DNA of 64,000 nucleotides from ZC4RG25 sp041687075 (GCA_041687075.1 JAWLCO010000007.1:1-64000); one strand, 5' to 3'. Counted from the first letter of the stretch, positions 35,921 through 44,582 are shown. Notes: generated by a model not told the origin, from the sequence alone. Numbers and translations are program-made.

Positions 35921-38425
35921 ATGAAAACGCAGGCTCGGGTGGTCGTTATCGGCGGAGGCGTCGTCGGTGTTTCGACTCTTTATCATCTCGCGAAAAAAGG
36001 CTGGTCCGATGTCGTTCTCATAGAACGCAAGGAGCTGACGTCGGGCTCGACCTGGCACGCAGCGGGGCTGCTGCCGCTCTTCAACATGAGCTACTCGGTC
36101 GGGCAGATCCATAAGTACTCGGTGCAGCTTTACAGGACGCTCGAGGAGGAAACCGGCCAGCACGTCGGCTTCAAGCAGGTATCCAATATACGGCTCGCCC
36201 GCACGAGAGATCGCTGGGACGAGTACATGTATTACGCCGGCGTCGCCAAAACCATCGGCGTGACGGTGAACCTGCTGACCCCGGAAATGGTGAAGGAGGT
36301 CTGGCCGCTCTGTGTGACAGACGGGTTGATCGGCGCCATCCAGCATCCGGACGACGGCTACATTCAGCCGGCCGACCTCACCCAGGCGCTCGCACTCGGT
36401 GCCCGGGCCCGCGGTGCGGAGATTTACCGCCATACGGCCGTGACCGGAATCGAGCGCCGCAATGGCCAGTGGGTGGTGAAGACCGACAAAGGCGATATCG
36501 TCTGCGAGCACGTCGTGTCGGCGACGGGCAACTTCGCCCGGAAAACAGGAGCGATGGTCGGGCTGGAAGTCCCGGTGATCCCGGTCGAGCACCAGTACAT
36601 CGTCACCGAGCCGCACCCGGCCGTTCTCGAGCGGCAGAAGCAGGGCCTGCCGGAGATGGGCGTGCTGCGCGAGTCCGACTCCTCCTGGTACCTCCGCGAG
36701 GAGAACGGCGGTTTCATTCTCGGCCCCTATGAAAAGGGCGCACCCTGCTGCTACGTGGACGGGCCGGATGAGCAGTCCGAGTTCGAGCTGTTCCAGGAGG
36801 ATCTGGAGCGCCTTGGGCCGCACATCGAGACGGCGATCGAGCGTGTGCCGGCCTTCGGCGAGGTGGGCGTAAAGAAGGTCTACAATGGCGCCATCGCTTA
36901 TACGCCAGACGGCAACCCCATCATCGGGCCGGCCTGGGACCTCCCGAATTTCTGGCTCAACGAGGGCCACAGCTTCGGCGTGACCGCCGCAGGCGGTGCC
37001 GGCTGGCAGCTCGCCGAGTGGATCATCGAAGGTGAGCCGTCAGTCGACATGATGGGCGTCGACCCCCGCCGCTTCGGCCCCTACGCGACACGCGGCTATC
37101 TGCGCGCGAAGAACGAGGAGGCTTACGCCAACGTTTTCACCGTCCATTACCCCGACGAGGAGCGGCCGGCGGCCCGGCCGCTCAAGCGCTCGCCCTGCTA
37201 CGACCGCATGAAGGCGCTGGGCGCCGTGTTCGGCTCCGTTTACGGCTGGGAGCGGCCGAACTGGTTTGCGCCCGAGGGCTATGGGCTATCGGAGGCGGAC
37301 CTGAACAAGCCAGACGTCCTCGTCAACGAGAACCATCCTCCGGTCGGGGAAGGCGAAAGGCCTCGCGAAAAATGGAGCTTCCGGCGTTCCAACTATTTCG
37401 ATCTTGTCGGGCAGGAGTGCCGGAACGTACACGAAAACGTCGGCCTGCTCGATATGACGGCCTTCGCAAAGTACGAGGTCTCCGGTCCGGGAGCCGAGGC
37501 ATGGCTCGACCGGCTGGTCGCCAACCGGATTCCGAAGGTGGGGCGGATCGCGCTCACGCACCTGCTGTCCAAGAACGGTGGCGTGCGTGCGGAATTCACC
37601 ATTTATCGCGAGGCGCCCGAAAAGTTCTACCTGGTTGGCGCGGGTGCGTTTGAGCGGCACGATTGGGATTACCTTTGGAAATCGGTGCCGAAGGACGGCA
37701 GCGTCTACATTCAAAAGGTCACGACGCAGTACGGCGTGCTCGTGCTTGCAGGACCGCGCTCCCGCGAGGTGCTGCAGAAACTCACCGACACGGATCTGTC
37801 GAACAAGAGCTTTCCTTGGCTCAGCGGCAGGTTCATCAACGTCGGCGTGGCGCAGGCGCGTGCGCTGCGGGTCAATTTCGTGGGCGAGCTCGGCTGGGAG
37901 CTGCATCACCCGATCGAGATGCAGAACACCATTTTCGATCTCATCATGGAGGCCGGCCAGCCGTTCGGTATCAAGCCCTTCGGCATCCGCGCCATGGACT
38001 CCATGCGGCTCGAAAAGTCCTATCGGCTGATCCCGCGGGAGCTGTCGATCGAGTACGCGGCGCTGGAAAGTGGTCTCCACCGCTTCGTGCAACCCGACAA
38101 GGGCGACTTCATCGGCCGCGACGCACTTTTGAAATGGCAGCAGAGCGGCTTCAAGAATGCTTTTGTCACCATGCGCGTGGAGGGCGTGACGGATGCGGAC
38201 GCCCGCGGCTCGGAGCCGATCTATAACGGCGACAAGCTGGTCGGCCGCTGCACGTCGGGCGGTTACGGCTGGCGCCTCGGCCAATCGCTGGCGCTTGGCA
38301 TGGTTTCGCCGGAGCTGGCCGCAATCGGGACGGAGCTCGATATCGACATTCTAGGCAAGCGCCACCGTGCCGTGGTGATCGAGGAGTCTCCTTTCGATCC
38401 GCAGAACGCGCGCCTCAGGTCGTAA
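35921..38425 (+). CDS. FAD-dependent dimethylglycine/sarcosine dehydrogenase-type protein with GcvT domain
   Basis: The protein has 834 residues. The N-terminal DAO-type FAD domain (about 1-390) starts VVVIGGGVVGVSTLYHLA. LTSGSTWHAAGL carries H46, the residue equivalent to the histidine that holds FAD covalently in mammalian DMGDH and sarcosine dehydrogenase. A linker FAO-like segment (about 390-450) is followed by a folate-binding GcvT region (about 470-830: VGLLDMTAFAKYEVSGPGAEA, FVGELGWELHHP). It oxidatively demethylates a tertiary or secondary methylamine and gives methylene-THF. ATG 35921 is chosen because GGAGGG lies seven bases upstream; the in-frame ATG at 35906 covers that site. Divergent from the methyltransferase gene. 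Confidence 0.92.
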   Translation: MKTQARVVVIGGGVVGVSTLYHLAKKGWSDVVLIERKELTSGSTWHAAGLLPLFNMSYSVGQIHKYSVQLYRTLEEETGQHVGFKQVSNIRLARTRDRWDEYMYYAGVAKTIGVTVNLLTPEMVKEVWPLCVTDGLIGAIQHPDDGYIQPADLTQALALGARARGAEIYRHTAVTGIERRNGQWVVKTDKGDIVCEHVVSATGNFARKTGAMVGLEVPVIPVEHQYIVTEPHPAVLERQKQGLPEMGVLRESDSSWYLREENGGFILGPYEKGAPCCYVDGPDEQSEFELFQEDLERLGPHIETAIERVPAFGEVGVKKVYNGAIAYTPDGNPIIGPAWDLPNFWLNEGHSFGVTAAGGAGWQLAEWIIEGEPSVDMMGVDPRRFGPYATRGYLRAKNEEAYANVFTVHYPDEERPAARPLKRSPCYDRMKALGAVFGSVYGWERPNWFAPEGYGLSEADLNKPDVLVNENHPPVGEGERPREKWSFRRSNYFDLVGQECRNVHENVGLLDMTAFAKYEVSGPGAEAWLDRLVANRIPKVGRIALTHLLSKNGGVRAEFTIYREAPEKFYLVGAGAFERHDWDYLWKSVPKDGSVYIQKVTTQYGVLVLAGPRSREVLQKLTDTDLSNKSFPWLSGRFINVGVAQARALRVNFVGELGWELHHPIEMQNTIFDLIMEAGQPFGIKPFGIRAMDSMRLEKSYRLIPRELSIEYAALESGLHRFVQPDKGDFIGRDALLKWQQSGFKNAFVTMRVEGVTDADARGSEPIYNGDKLVGRCTSGGYGWRLGQSLALGMVSPELAAIGTELDIDILGKRHRAVVIEESPFDPQNARLRS

Positions 38426-38438
38426 TCAGAAAAGGGCC

Positions 38439-38538
38439 GATGTCGTGTCCAGGATAGGACTTGTCCTCGGCACGACATCACCCTTCGCCGCCTTTGCGTT
38501 ATCAGGAGGGTAGGCCGGGGGGATGCCGGCCGGGTACC
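38439..38538 (+). promoter_or_regulatory. Structured leader upstream of the corrinoid protein gene
   Basis: Two stem-loops follow one another. GATGTCGTG at 38439-38447 pairs exactly with CACGACATC at 38471-38479, with an inner AGGAC/GTCCT hairpin at 38456-38467. GGTA-GGCCGG at 38509-38518 pairs with CCGGCC and TACC at 38526-38538. No T-tract follows and no cobalamin-riboswitch B12 box was seen. It may be a processing or attenuation element between the flavoprotein and corrinoid genes. Confidence 0.5.
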
Positions 38539-38559
38539 GACTGAGCTTGAGGCTGCGCA

Positions 38560-39264
38560 ATGTCCAACGATCTCGACCTCAAATCCCTTTCCGACGAGGA
38601 ACTCGTCGAGCAGATGCACGACGATCTCTATGATGGTCTCAAGGATGAGATCGAAGAGGGCGTGCGCATTCTGCTCGACCGTGGCTGGCAACCCTACGAC
38701 GTTCTGACCAAATCGCTTGTCGCGGGCATGCAGATCGTCGGCGCCGATTTTCGCGACGGCATCCTTTTCGTGCCGGAAGTGCTGATGTCGGCCAATGCCA
38801 TGAAGGCGGGCATGGGAATCCTGCGGCCGCTGCTCGCCGAAACGGGCGCGCCGAAAATCGGCAAGATGGTCATCGGTACGGTCAAGGGCGACATTCACGA
38901 CATCGGCAAGAACCTCGTCACCATGATGATGGAGGGCGCCGGGTTCGAAGTCATCGATATCGGCATCAACAACCCGGTCGAGAACTACCTGGCCGCTATC
39001 GAGGAGCACCAGCCGGACATTCTCGGCATGTCGGCGCTGCTCACGACCACCATGCCTTACATGAAGGTCGTCATCGACACGATGAAGGAGAAGGGAATCC
39101 GTAACGACTACATCGTGCTGGTCGGCGGCGCGCCTCTCAACGAGGCGTTTGCGGATTCCATCGGGGCGGACGCCTATTGCCGCGATGCCGCTATCGCTGT
39201 CGAAACGGCGAAGGCATTCATGTCCCGTCGCCAGGGCTCGGCCCTTGCGCGCCAGGTCGCCTGA
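38560..39264 (+). CDS. Corrinoid (cobalamin-binding) methyl carrier protein, MtbC/MttC family
   Basis: The protein has 234 residues. The N-terminal four-helix cap domain (about 10-95) is followed by a Rossmann-like B12-binding domain. The cobalt-ligating histidine is H113 in GDIHDIGKNLV, the DxHxxG motif, with GMSALLTTTMPYM and VLVGGAPLN further on. It accepts a methyl group from the MttB-type methyltransferase as methylcob(III)alamin and donates it to the methyl-THF-forming enzyme. It heads the run of genes to 44582. Confidence 0.95.
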   Translation: MSNDLDLKSLSDEELVEQMHDDLYDGLKDEIEEGVRILLDRGWQPYDVLTKSLVAGMQIVGADFRDGILFVPEVLMSANAMKAGMGILRPLLAETGAPKIGKMVIGTVKGDIHDIGKNLVTMMMEGAGFEVIDIGINNPVENYLAAIEEHQPDILGMSALLTTTMPYMKVVIDTMKEKGIRNDYIVLVGGAPLNEAFADSIGADAYCRDAAIAVETAKAFMSRRQGSALARQVA

Positions 39265-39294
39265 TAAGCAGCCCGTTTGAGTTGGGGTTTGGCC

Positions 39295-39906
39295 ATGGCT
39301 ATGGTCCCGCTTGATGCCCCCGAGCCGCCCAGGACGCTGGTGATCGCCTGCGGTGCGCTGGCGCGCGAGTTCCTGTTTCTGAAGGAGCGGAACGGCTGGG
39401 ATCACATGTCGATCACCTGCCTGCCCGCCAAGCTCCACAACCGGCCTCAGCTCATTCCGGAGGCCGTGCGGGCCAAAATCCGCGAAATGCGGGCTGGCTA
39501 CGACCGCATCGTATGCCTTTATGGCGACTGCGGAACGGGCGGCCTGCTCGACAAGGTGCTGGCCGAGGAAGGTGCGGAACGCATAGCGGGCGCGCACTGC
39601 TACGAGTTCTTTCTCGGCAGCCCTGATTTCGAAGCTCTGAACGACGAGGATCCAGCCACTTTCTTCCTGACGGATTATCTGGTCCGCCATTTCGAAAGTC
39701 TTGTCATCAAGGGCCTCGGTCTCGACCGCTATCCGCAGCTGCTCGAGTGCTATTTCGGCAATTACAGCCGGGTAGTGTTTCTCTCTCAGGTGCCCGACCC
39801 GGCGCTCGAGGAAAAAGCTCAAATTGCCGCTGCACGATTGGGGCTGCCTCTGACGATCAGAGAAACGGGCCTTGGCGGGATGGAGAGGTTTCTCGCGGCG
39901 GCCTGA
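39295..39906 (+). CDS. DUF1638 family protein
   Basis: The protein has 203 residues. The segments LVIACGALAREFLFLKERNGW, ITCLPAKLHNRPQLIPEAVRAK, and LYGDCGTGGLLDKVLAEEG, and a late GGMERFLAA are those of DUF1638. The family recurs beside corrinoid methyltransferase genes and its function is unknown. Conserved cysteines in ACGA, ITCLP, YGDCG and HCYEFF could bind a metal or cobalamin. ATG 39295 is preceded by TTGGGG; the TTG at 39277 is less likely. It lies between the corrinoid protein and the MetV-like gene. Confidence 0.88.
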   Translation: MAMVPLDAPEPPRTLVIACGALAREFLFLKERNGWDHMSITCLPAKLHNRPQLIPEAVRAKIREMRAGYDRIVCLYGDCGTGGLLDKVLAEEGAERIAGAHCYEFFLGSPDFEALNDEDPATFFLTDYLVRHFESLVIKGLGLDRYPQLLECYFGNYSRVVFLSQVPDPALEEKAQIAAARLGLPLTIRETGLGGMERFLAAA

Positions 39907-39974
39907 GAGGGGCGCCTCATGACCGGTTTCACCACAACACGCTGGCGCATCCGCCCTTCAGGGGAAGCACAAGC

Positions 39975-40511
39975 ATGACTGGCATCGCCCGAGTGCCTGC
40001 CGCGTTCGAGCCCGCCGGGAAGCGGCCCCGGCGCGCGGGGACGTTTGCCCTGCGCTTCTGGAGCGTGCGTCATGCCCGGCTGCTTCAGCGCCTTTATGCC
40101 GGCTTCGAGCGCGTTCTGATCGCCTCGGCGCCACTGCTGCGGCGGATTGGTTTCGAAAGGCTCGAGCGGCCCGTTGCGGCCGTCGAACGTGCAGCAAAGG
40201 GCGCTCTGTTCGACTGCCGCATGTGCGGCCAATGCATTCTGTCCTCCACCGGCATGTCTTGCCCGATGAACTGCCCGAAAGGGCTCAGAAACGGGCCCTG
40301 CGGCGGGGTCCGTGCAAACGGCAATTGCGAGATTTATCCCGAAATGCCGTGCGTGTGGGTCGAAGCCTGGAAAGGCGCGCAGCGCATGGACCAGGGCAGC
40401 CGCGCCATGGCCCAGGTCCAGCCGCCCGTCGATCATCGCCGCAAAGGACAATCATCCTGGCTCGCCGTCGCGCGCGGTGAACACGCTGCCAATATGACGA
40501 GGGTGTCATGA
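39975..40511 (+). CDS. MetV-like cysteine-rich partner of methylene-THF reductase
   Basis: This 178-residue protein ends in a cysteine-rich MTHFR C-terminal domain: FDCRMCGQCILSSTGMSCP, MNCPKGLRNGPCGGVRANG, then CEIYPEMPCVW. This matches MetV, the zinc/Fe-S partner of MetF in acetogens. The N-terminal 70 residues are basic, and no signal peptide is evident. GGGGAAGC precedes ATG 39975. It overlaps metF by ATGA at 40508, which indicates coupled translation and a complex. It probably links MetF to an electron carrier. Confidence 0.85.
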   Translation: MTGIARVPAAFEPAGKRPRRAGTFALRFWSVRHARLLQRLYAGFERVLIASAPLLRRIGFERLERPVAAVERAAKGALFDCRMCGQCILSSTGMSCPMNCPKGLRNGPCGGVRANGNCEIYPEMPCVWVEAWKGAQRMDQGSRAMAQVQPPVDHRRKGQSSWLAVARGEHAANMTRVS

Positions 40512-41539
40512 ACAACGTAATTGCCATGCATCCGATCGAGTCCGGGGAGGATCCCGAATCGCCCCTCCCGGACCTGCCCGGGCACGTCTCGCGCGGCAGG
40601 CTCGAGCGGGTTTTGCGCCGCGGCGAGTTCGCGGTGACCGCGGAATTGAGTCCGCCCGACTCTGCTGATCCCCAGGAGGTCTACGATCGCGTTTCGGTCT
40701 TCGAAGGTTGGGTGGACGGCATCAATGCGACGGACGGTTCAGGCGCCAATTGCCATATGTCTAGCGTCGCCATCTGCGCGCTGCTGACCCGCATCGGCTA
40801 TTCACCGGTGCTGCAAATCTCCTGCCGCGATTACAATCGCATCGCCATCCAGGGCAACGTTCTCGGCGCCGCGGCGCTGGGCGTCTGCAATGTCATGTGC
40901 CTGACCGGGGATGGCGTTCAGTCGGGCGATCATCCAGACGCAAAACCAGTCTTCGATCTGGATTCCATTTCGCTCCTCGGCGTCATCAAGCGAATGCGCG
41001 ACGAGCGGCAGTTCTTGTCGGGCCGCAAGATTACCTCGCCACCGCGCATGTTTCTTGGTGCCGCCGAGAACCCGTTCGCGCCGCCTTACGATTTCCGTCC
41101 GTTGCGGCTCGCCAAGAAAGTCGCGGCCGGGGCGCAATTCATCCAGACGCAATATTGCTACGACGTTCCGATGTTGCGCGAATTCATGACGAAAGTGCGC
41201 GACATGGGGCTCGATCAGCAGTGCTTCATTCTCGTCGGCGTCGGGCCGCTGCCGTCGGCGCGGACGGCGCGCTGGATGCGGGCCAACGTGCCTGGCGTGC
41301 ATATTCCGGACAGCGTCATTGCAAGGCTGGAAGGTGCGGCCAACCAGAAGGCCGAGGGCAAGCGGCTGTGCATCGACATCATTCAGGAAGTGCGCGAGAT
41401 CCCGGGCGTTTCCGGCGTCCACCTCATGGCCTTTCGGCAGGAGGAGCTCGTCGCCGATATCGTGCATGAGTCCGGCATCCTCAAAGGCCGCCGGCCGTGG
41501 CGGCGCGAACCCGTGCTCCAGTCCGTGGTTGGCGGATAG
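40508..41539 (+). CDS. metF: Methylenetetrahydrofolate reductase
   Basis: This 343-residue FAD-containing TIM-barrel protein of the MetF family converts methyl-THF and methylene-THF. Segments include FAVTAELSPPDSADP, NATDGSGANCHMSS, VLQISCRDYNRIAIQG (the folate/flavin-site region), MCLTGDGVQSGDHPDAKPVF and FIQTQYCYDVPML. Next to a methyl-THF-forming corrinoid system it probably works in the oxidative direction, turning methyl-THF into methylene-THF. The direction is inferred from context. Coupled to the MetV-like gene. Confidence 0.93.
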   Translation: MNNVIAMHPIESGEDPESPLPDLPGHVSRGRLERVLRRGEFAVTAELSPPDSADPQEVYDRVSVFEGWVDGINATDGSGANCHMSSVAICALLTRIGYSPVLQISCRDYNRIAIQGNVLGAAALGVCNVMCLTGDGVQSGDHPDAKPVFDLDSISLLGVIKRMRDERQFLSGRKITSPPRMFLGAAENPFAPPYDFRPLRLAKKVAAGAQFIQTQYCYDVPMLREFMTKVRDMGLDQQCFILVGVGPLPSARTARWMRANVPGVHIPDSVIARLEGAANQKAEGKRLCIDIIQEVREIPGVSGVHLMAFRQEELVADIVHESGILKGRRPWRREPVLQSVVGG

Positions 41540-41639
41540 GCGCGCCGTTCCAAAAGCGCGCGGCGTCGCATTCCCGACAGAGCACGGGCGATCTGCCGCT
41601 TAGTTTTCGTTAGCAACTCCCATTCAGCCGGAGCCCCGC

Positions 41640-42545
41640 ATGACCAGCACTGTCGTCAGCTCGGATAAAAAGGAAGTGGTGATCGGGTTCGACCACCGCT
41701 TCGTCATGATCGGCGAGCGCATCAATCCGACCGGGCGAAAGCTGCTTGCCGAGGAAATGGCGCGCGGGGATTATTCCCGCGTCGTCGCCGACGCACAGGC
41801 ACAGGTCGAAGCCGGGGCGCAGATGCTTGATGTCAACGCGGGCATTCCGCTGGCGGACGAGCCCGCCATTCTGGCGGACTGCGTCAAGCTCGTGCAGGAG
41901 ACGGTGGATGTGCCGCTGTCGATCGACTCCTCCATCGTCGCGGCTCTGGAGGCGGGGCTTGCGGTCTATAAGGGCAAGGCGCTCGTCAACTCGGTGACCG
42001 GTGAGGAGGAGCGGCTCGAAGCGGTCCTGCCATTGGTGAAGAAGTACAACGCCGCCGTCGTTGCCATTTCAAATGACGAGACCGGTATTTCCGAAGACCC
42101 GGATGAGCGCTTTGCAGTAGCCAAGAAGATCGTCGAGCGCGCCGCCGACTACGGAATTCCGCGCGAGGACATTGTGGTCGACCCGCTGGTGATGCCTGTC
42201 GGCGCCATCAACGATGCCGGCCGCAAGCTCATCTATCTCCTGCGGCGGCTGAGGGAAGAGCTGAAGGTCAACACGACCTGCGGCGCCTCGAACTTCTCGT
42301 TCGGCCTGCCGAACCGGCGGGGGCTGAACGCCGCGTTCCTGCCGATGATGATCGGAGCTGGAATGACGTCCGCGATCATGAACCCGCTGCATGCCGAGGA
42401 CATCCAGGCGATTCTCGGGGCCGATGTGGTGATGGGCAACGATCCAAATTGCGGGCGCTGGATCCGGAAGTATCGTGAGCCCGGCGCGGCGGGCGAGACG
42501 GGTGGCCGGGGCCGCCGCGAGGGCCGGCGCCGAGCGATGGCGTAA
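41640..42545 (+). CDS. Methyltetrahydrofolate:corrinoid methyltransferase (pterin-binding, AcsE/MtgA-like)
   Basis: This 301-residue single-domain pterin-binding TIM barrel starts with FVMIGERINPTGRKLLAEE, contains GAQMLDVNAGIPLADE and PLSIDSSIVAALEAGL, and ends the barrel with NTTCGASNFSFGLPNRRGLN. These are the hallmark blocks of AcsE and MtgA. In this setting it would take the methyl group from the corrinoid protein to THF, the job done by MtgA in Desulfitobacterium. The last 25 residues are Arg/Gly-rich and unlike the family. The corrinoid activator begins 9 bases downstream. Confidence 0.93.
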   Translation: MTSTVVSSDKKEVVIGFDHRFVMIGERINPTGRKLLAEEMARGDYSRVVADAQAQVEAGAQMLDVNAGIPLADEPAILADCVKLVQETVDVPLSIDSSIVAALEAGLAVYKGKALVNSVTGEEERLEAVLPLVKKYNAAVVAISNDETGISEDPDERFAVAKKIVERAADYGIPREDIVVDPLVMPVGAINDAGRKLIYLLRRLREELKVNTTCGASNFSFGLPNRRGLNAAFLPMMIGAGMTSAIMNPLHAEDIQAILGADVVMGNDPNCGRWIRKYREPGAAGETGGRGRREGRRRAMA

Positions 42546-42554
42546 GGCATTGAC

Positions 42555-44582
42555 GTGACGAAAGAGCATCTCGTCGTTTATACGCCCTCGGGCAAGCGCG
42601 GTCGCTTTCCCGAGGGGACGAGCGTGCTCGAAGCGGCGCGCAGACTGGGCGTCGACCTGGACTCGGTCTGCGGCGGACGCGGCATCTGTGGCCGCTGCCA
42701 GGTGCTCGTCGCCGAGGGCGAGTTTCCAAAGCACGGCATTACGTCGGCGGCGAGTCACGTTACGGCATCGAATGCCGTTGAAGCCCGTTATGCGGAAAAG
42801 CGGGGGCCGCTCGCCGCGGGACGCCGGCTCGGCTGTCAGGCCCGCGTTTGTGGCGATCTCGTCATCGATGTTCCGCCCGACAGCCAAGTGCACCGGCAGG
42901 TCGTCCGCAAGGAAGCGGAGGCACGCGAGATCGCCATCGACCCGCTGGTCCGCCTGCATTATGTGCAGGTGCGCGAGCCGGATATGGATGATCCGTCCTC
43001 CGACCTGCGCCGGCTGCAAGCTGCCCTTGCCGAGCAATGGGGTTTGACAGAAACCCGCGCCGGCACGGCCGTGCTGCGTACGTTGCAGCCAATGCTGCGG
43101 AAAGGCCAATGGAGCGTCACCGTGGCCGTGCGCGAGGGGCGAGACATCGTTGCGGTCTGGCCGGGCTTTCGCGACAAGGCCTACGGGGCCGCCATCGACA
43201 TCGGGTCCACGACGATCGCGGGGCACCTGTGCGATCTCACGACCGGCGAGGTGCTGGCCTCGGCGGGTGTCATGAACCCGCAGATCCGCTTCGGCGAGGA
43301 CCTGATGAGCCGCGTGTCCTACGCGATGCTCAATTCCGGCGGCGACAAGGAGATGACCGCTGCCGTCCGCGCGGCACTCGATGATCTTCTCGGCGTCGTT
43401 GCAGGGCAGGCCGGTATCGAGCGGGTCGAAATCGTCGAGCTGACGGTCGTCGGCAACCCGATCATGCACCACCTGTTCCTCGGCCTTGATCCGACGGAGC
43501 TGGGCGGTGCGCCCTTCGCGCTCGCCGTCGATGGCGGGCTCAGCACGCCCGCAAACGAGCTGGAGCTGAGCATTGCCCCGGGTGCGTTCGTCTACACATT
43601 GCCGTGCATCGCCGGTCACGTGGGCGCCGATACTGCGGGCGTCGTGCTCGCGGAAGCACCGCACGATCAGGACGCGCTGACTCTTCTCGTCGACGTCGGC
43701 ACCAATGCCGAGATCGTGCTCGGCAATCGCGATCGTATGCTTGCGTGCTCCTCGCCGACAGGTCCAGCCTTCGAGGGCGCGCAGGTGTCCAGTGGCCAGC
43801 GTGCAGCACCCGGCGCCATCGAGCGTGTCCGCATCGACCGCGAGACACTCGAGCCGCGATTCCGGGTGATCGGCTGCGATCTGTGGTCGGACGAGCCAGG
43901 GTTTGACGAAGCCGTCGCTGGCACCGGCGTCACCGGCATCTGCGGCTCAGGCATCATCGAGGCCTTGTCCGAGCTCTATCTCGCGGGCATCATTCGCGAC
44001 GACGGCATGATAGACGGTGCCATGGCCGCGCGAACGCCCCGGGTCGTCCGTGACGGACGTACCTTCTCTTACCTCATCCGCGACGTCGAGCCGCGTATCG
44101 CCATCACTCAGGGCGACGTGCGTGCGATCCAGCTCGCGAAGGCCGCGCTCCATGCAGGTGTCAAGCTGTTGATGGACCGCCTCGATGACGGCCGCGCCAT
44201 CGAGCGCATCCGGCTCGCGGGCGCCTTCGGCAGCCATATCGACGTGAAATACGCGATGGTGCTCGGCCTGATTCCAGACTGTGACCTCGCCAAGGTCTCG
44301 TCAGCGGGAAATGCAGCCGGAACAGGCGCGCGGATCGCGCTGCTCAATGCCTCCGCGCGGCGCGAGATCGAGCAGGTTGTGGCGAGAATCGAAAAGATCG
44401 AAACGGCAACCGAGCCGCGGTTTCAGGCCCACTTCGTCGAAGCGATGGCCTTCCCGCACAAAACTGATCCTTACGTGAACCTCCAGCGCGCAGTGACGCT
44501 GCCGCCACGCTCGGCACCGCGCGCCAATGGCGAGGGGGGCGTGTCCGGCCGAAACCGGCGCCGGGCGCGGACGGCGACCTGA
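42555..44582 (+). CDS. Fe-S ASKHA-domain activator of corrinoid proteins (RACE/RamA-like, DUF4445)
   Basis: The protein has 675 residues. A 2Fe-2S ferredoxin-like domain at the N-terminus shows C39, C45 and C48 in CGGRGICGRC, with C94 in RLGCQARVC as the likely fourth ligand. A linker and an actin/HSP70-type ATPase region follow: AAIDIGSTTIAGHLCDLTTG at about 210, HVGADTAGVVLAEAP, LVDVGTNAEIVLGNRD, RLAGAFGSHID. Such proteins reduce inactive cob(II)alamin back to cob(I)alamin using ATP. Start is GTG 42555. It closes the corrinoid gene run and converges with the ABC-2 genes, with 3 bases between stops. Confidence 0.92.
   Translation: MTKEHLVVYTPSGKRGRFPEGTSVLEAARRLGVDLDSVCGGRGICGRCQVLVAEGEFPKHGITSAASHVTASNAVEARYAEKRGPLAAGRRLGCQARVCGDLVIDVPPDSQVHRQVVRKEAEAREIAIDPLVRLHYVQVREPDMDDPSSDLRRLQAALAEQWGLTETRAGTAVLRTLQPMLRKGQWSVTVAVREGRDIVAVWPGFRDKAYGAAIDIGSTTIAGHLCDLTTGEVLASAGVMNPQIRFGEDLMSRVSYAMLNSGGDKEMTAAVRAALDDLLGVVAGQAGIERVEIVELTVVGNPIMHHLFLGLDPTELGGAPFALAVDGGLSTPANELELSIAPGAFVYTLPCIAGHVGADTAGVVLAEAPHDQDALTLLVDVGTNAEIVLGNRDRMLACSSPTGPAFEGAQVSSGQRAAPGAIERVRIDRETLEPRFRVIGCDLWSDEPGFDEAVAGTGVTGICGSGIIEALSELYLAGIIRDDGMIDGAMAARTPRVVRDGRTFSYLIRDVEPRIAITQGDVRAIQLAKAALHAGVKLLMDRLDDGRAIERIRLAGAFGSHIDVKYAMVLGLIPDCDLAKVSSAGNAAGTGARIALLNASARREIEQVVARIEKIETATEPRFQAHFVEAMAFPHKTDPYVNLQRAVTLPPRSAPRANGEGGVSGRNRRRARTAT

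Noticed and set aside
38426..38559. Cobalamin riboswitch upstream of the corrinoid protein gene
   Set aside because: I looked for the B12-box wording and the expected long leader; neither is present in the 134 bases.
38263..39822. A long antisense frame across the corrinoid and DUF1638 genes
   Set aside because: Both genes on the plus strand have diagnostic motifs. The antisense product is rich in His/Arg/Asp in the pattern of a GC-driven shadow.
42069..43664. A 531-codon antisense frame across the pterin methyltransferase and corrinoid activator genes
   Set aside because: Same reason: the sense genes carry complete family motifs, and the antisense frame has none.
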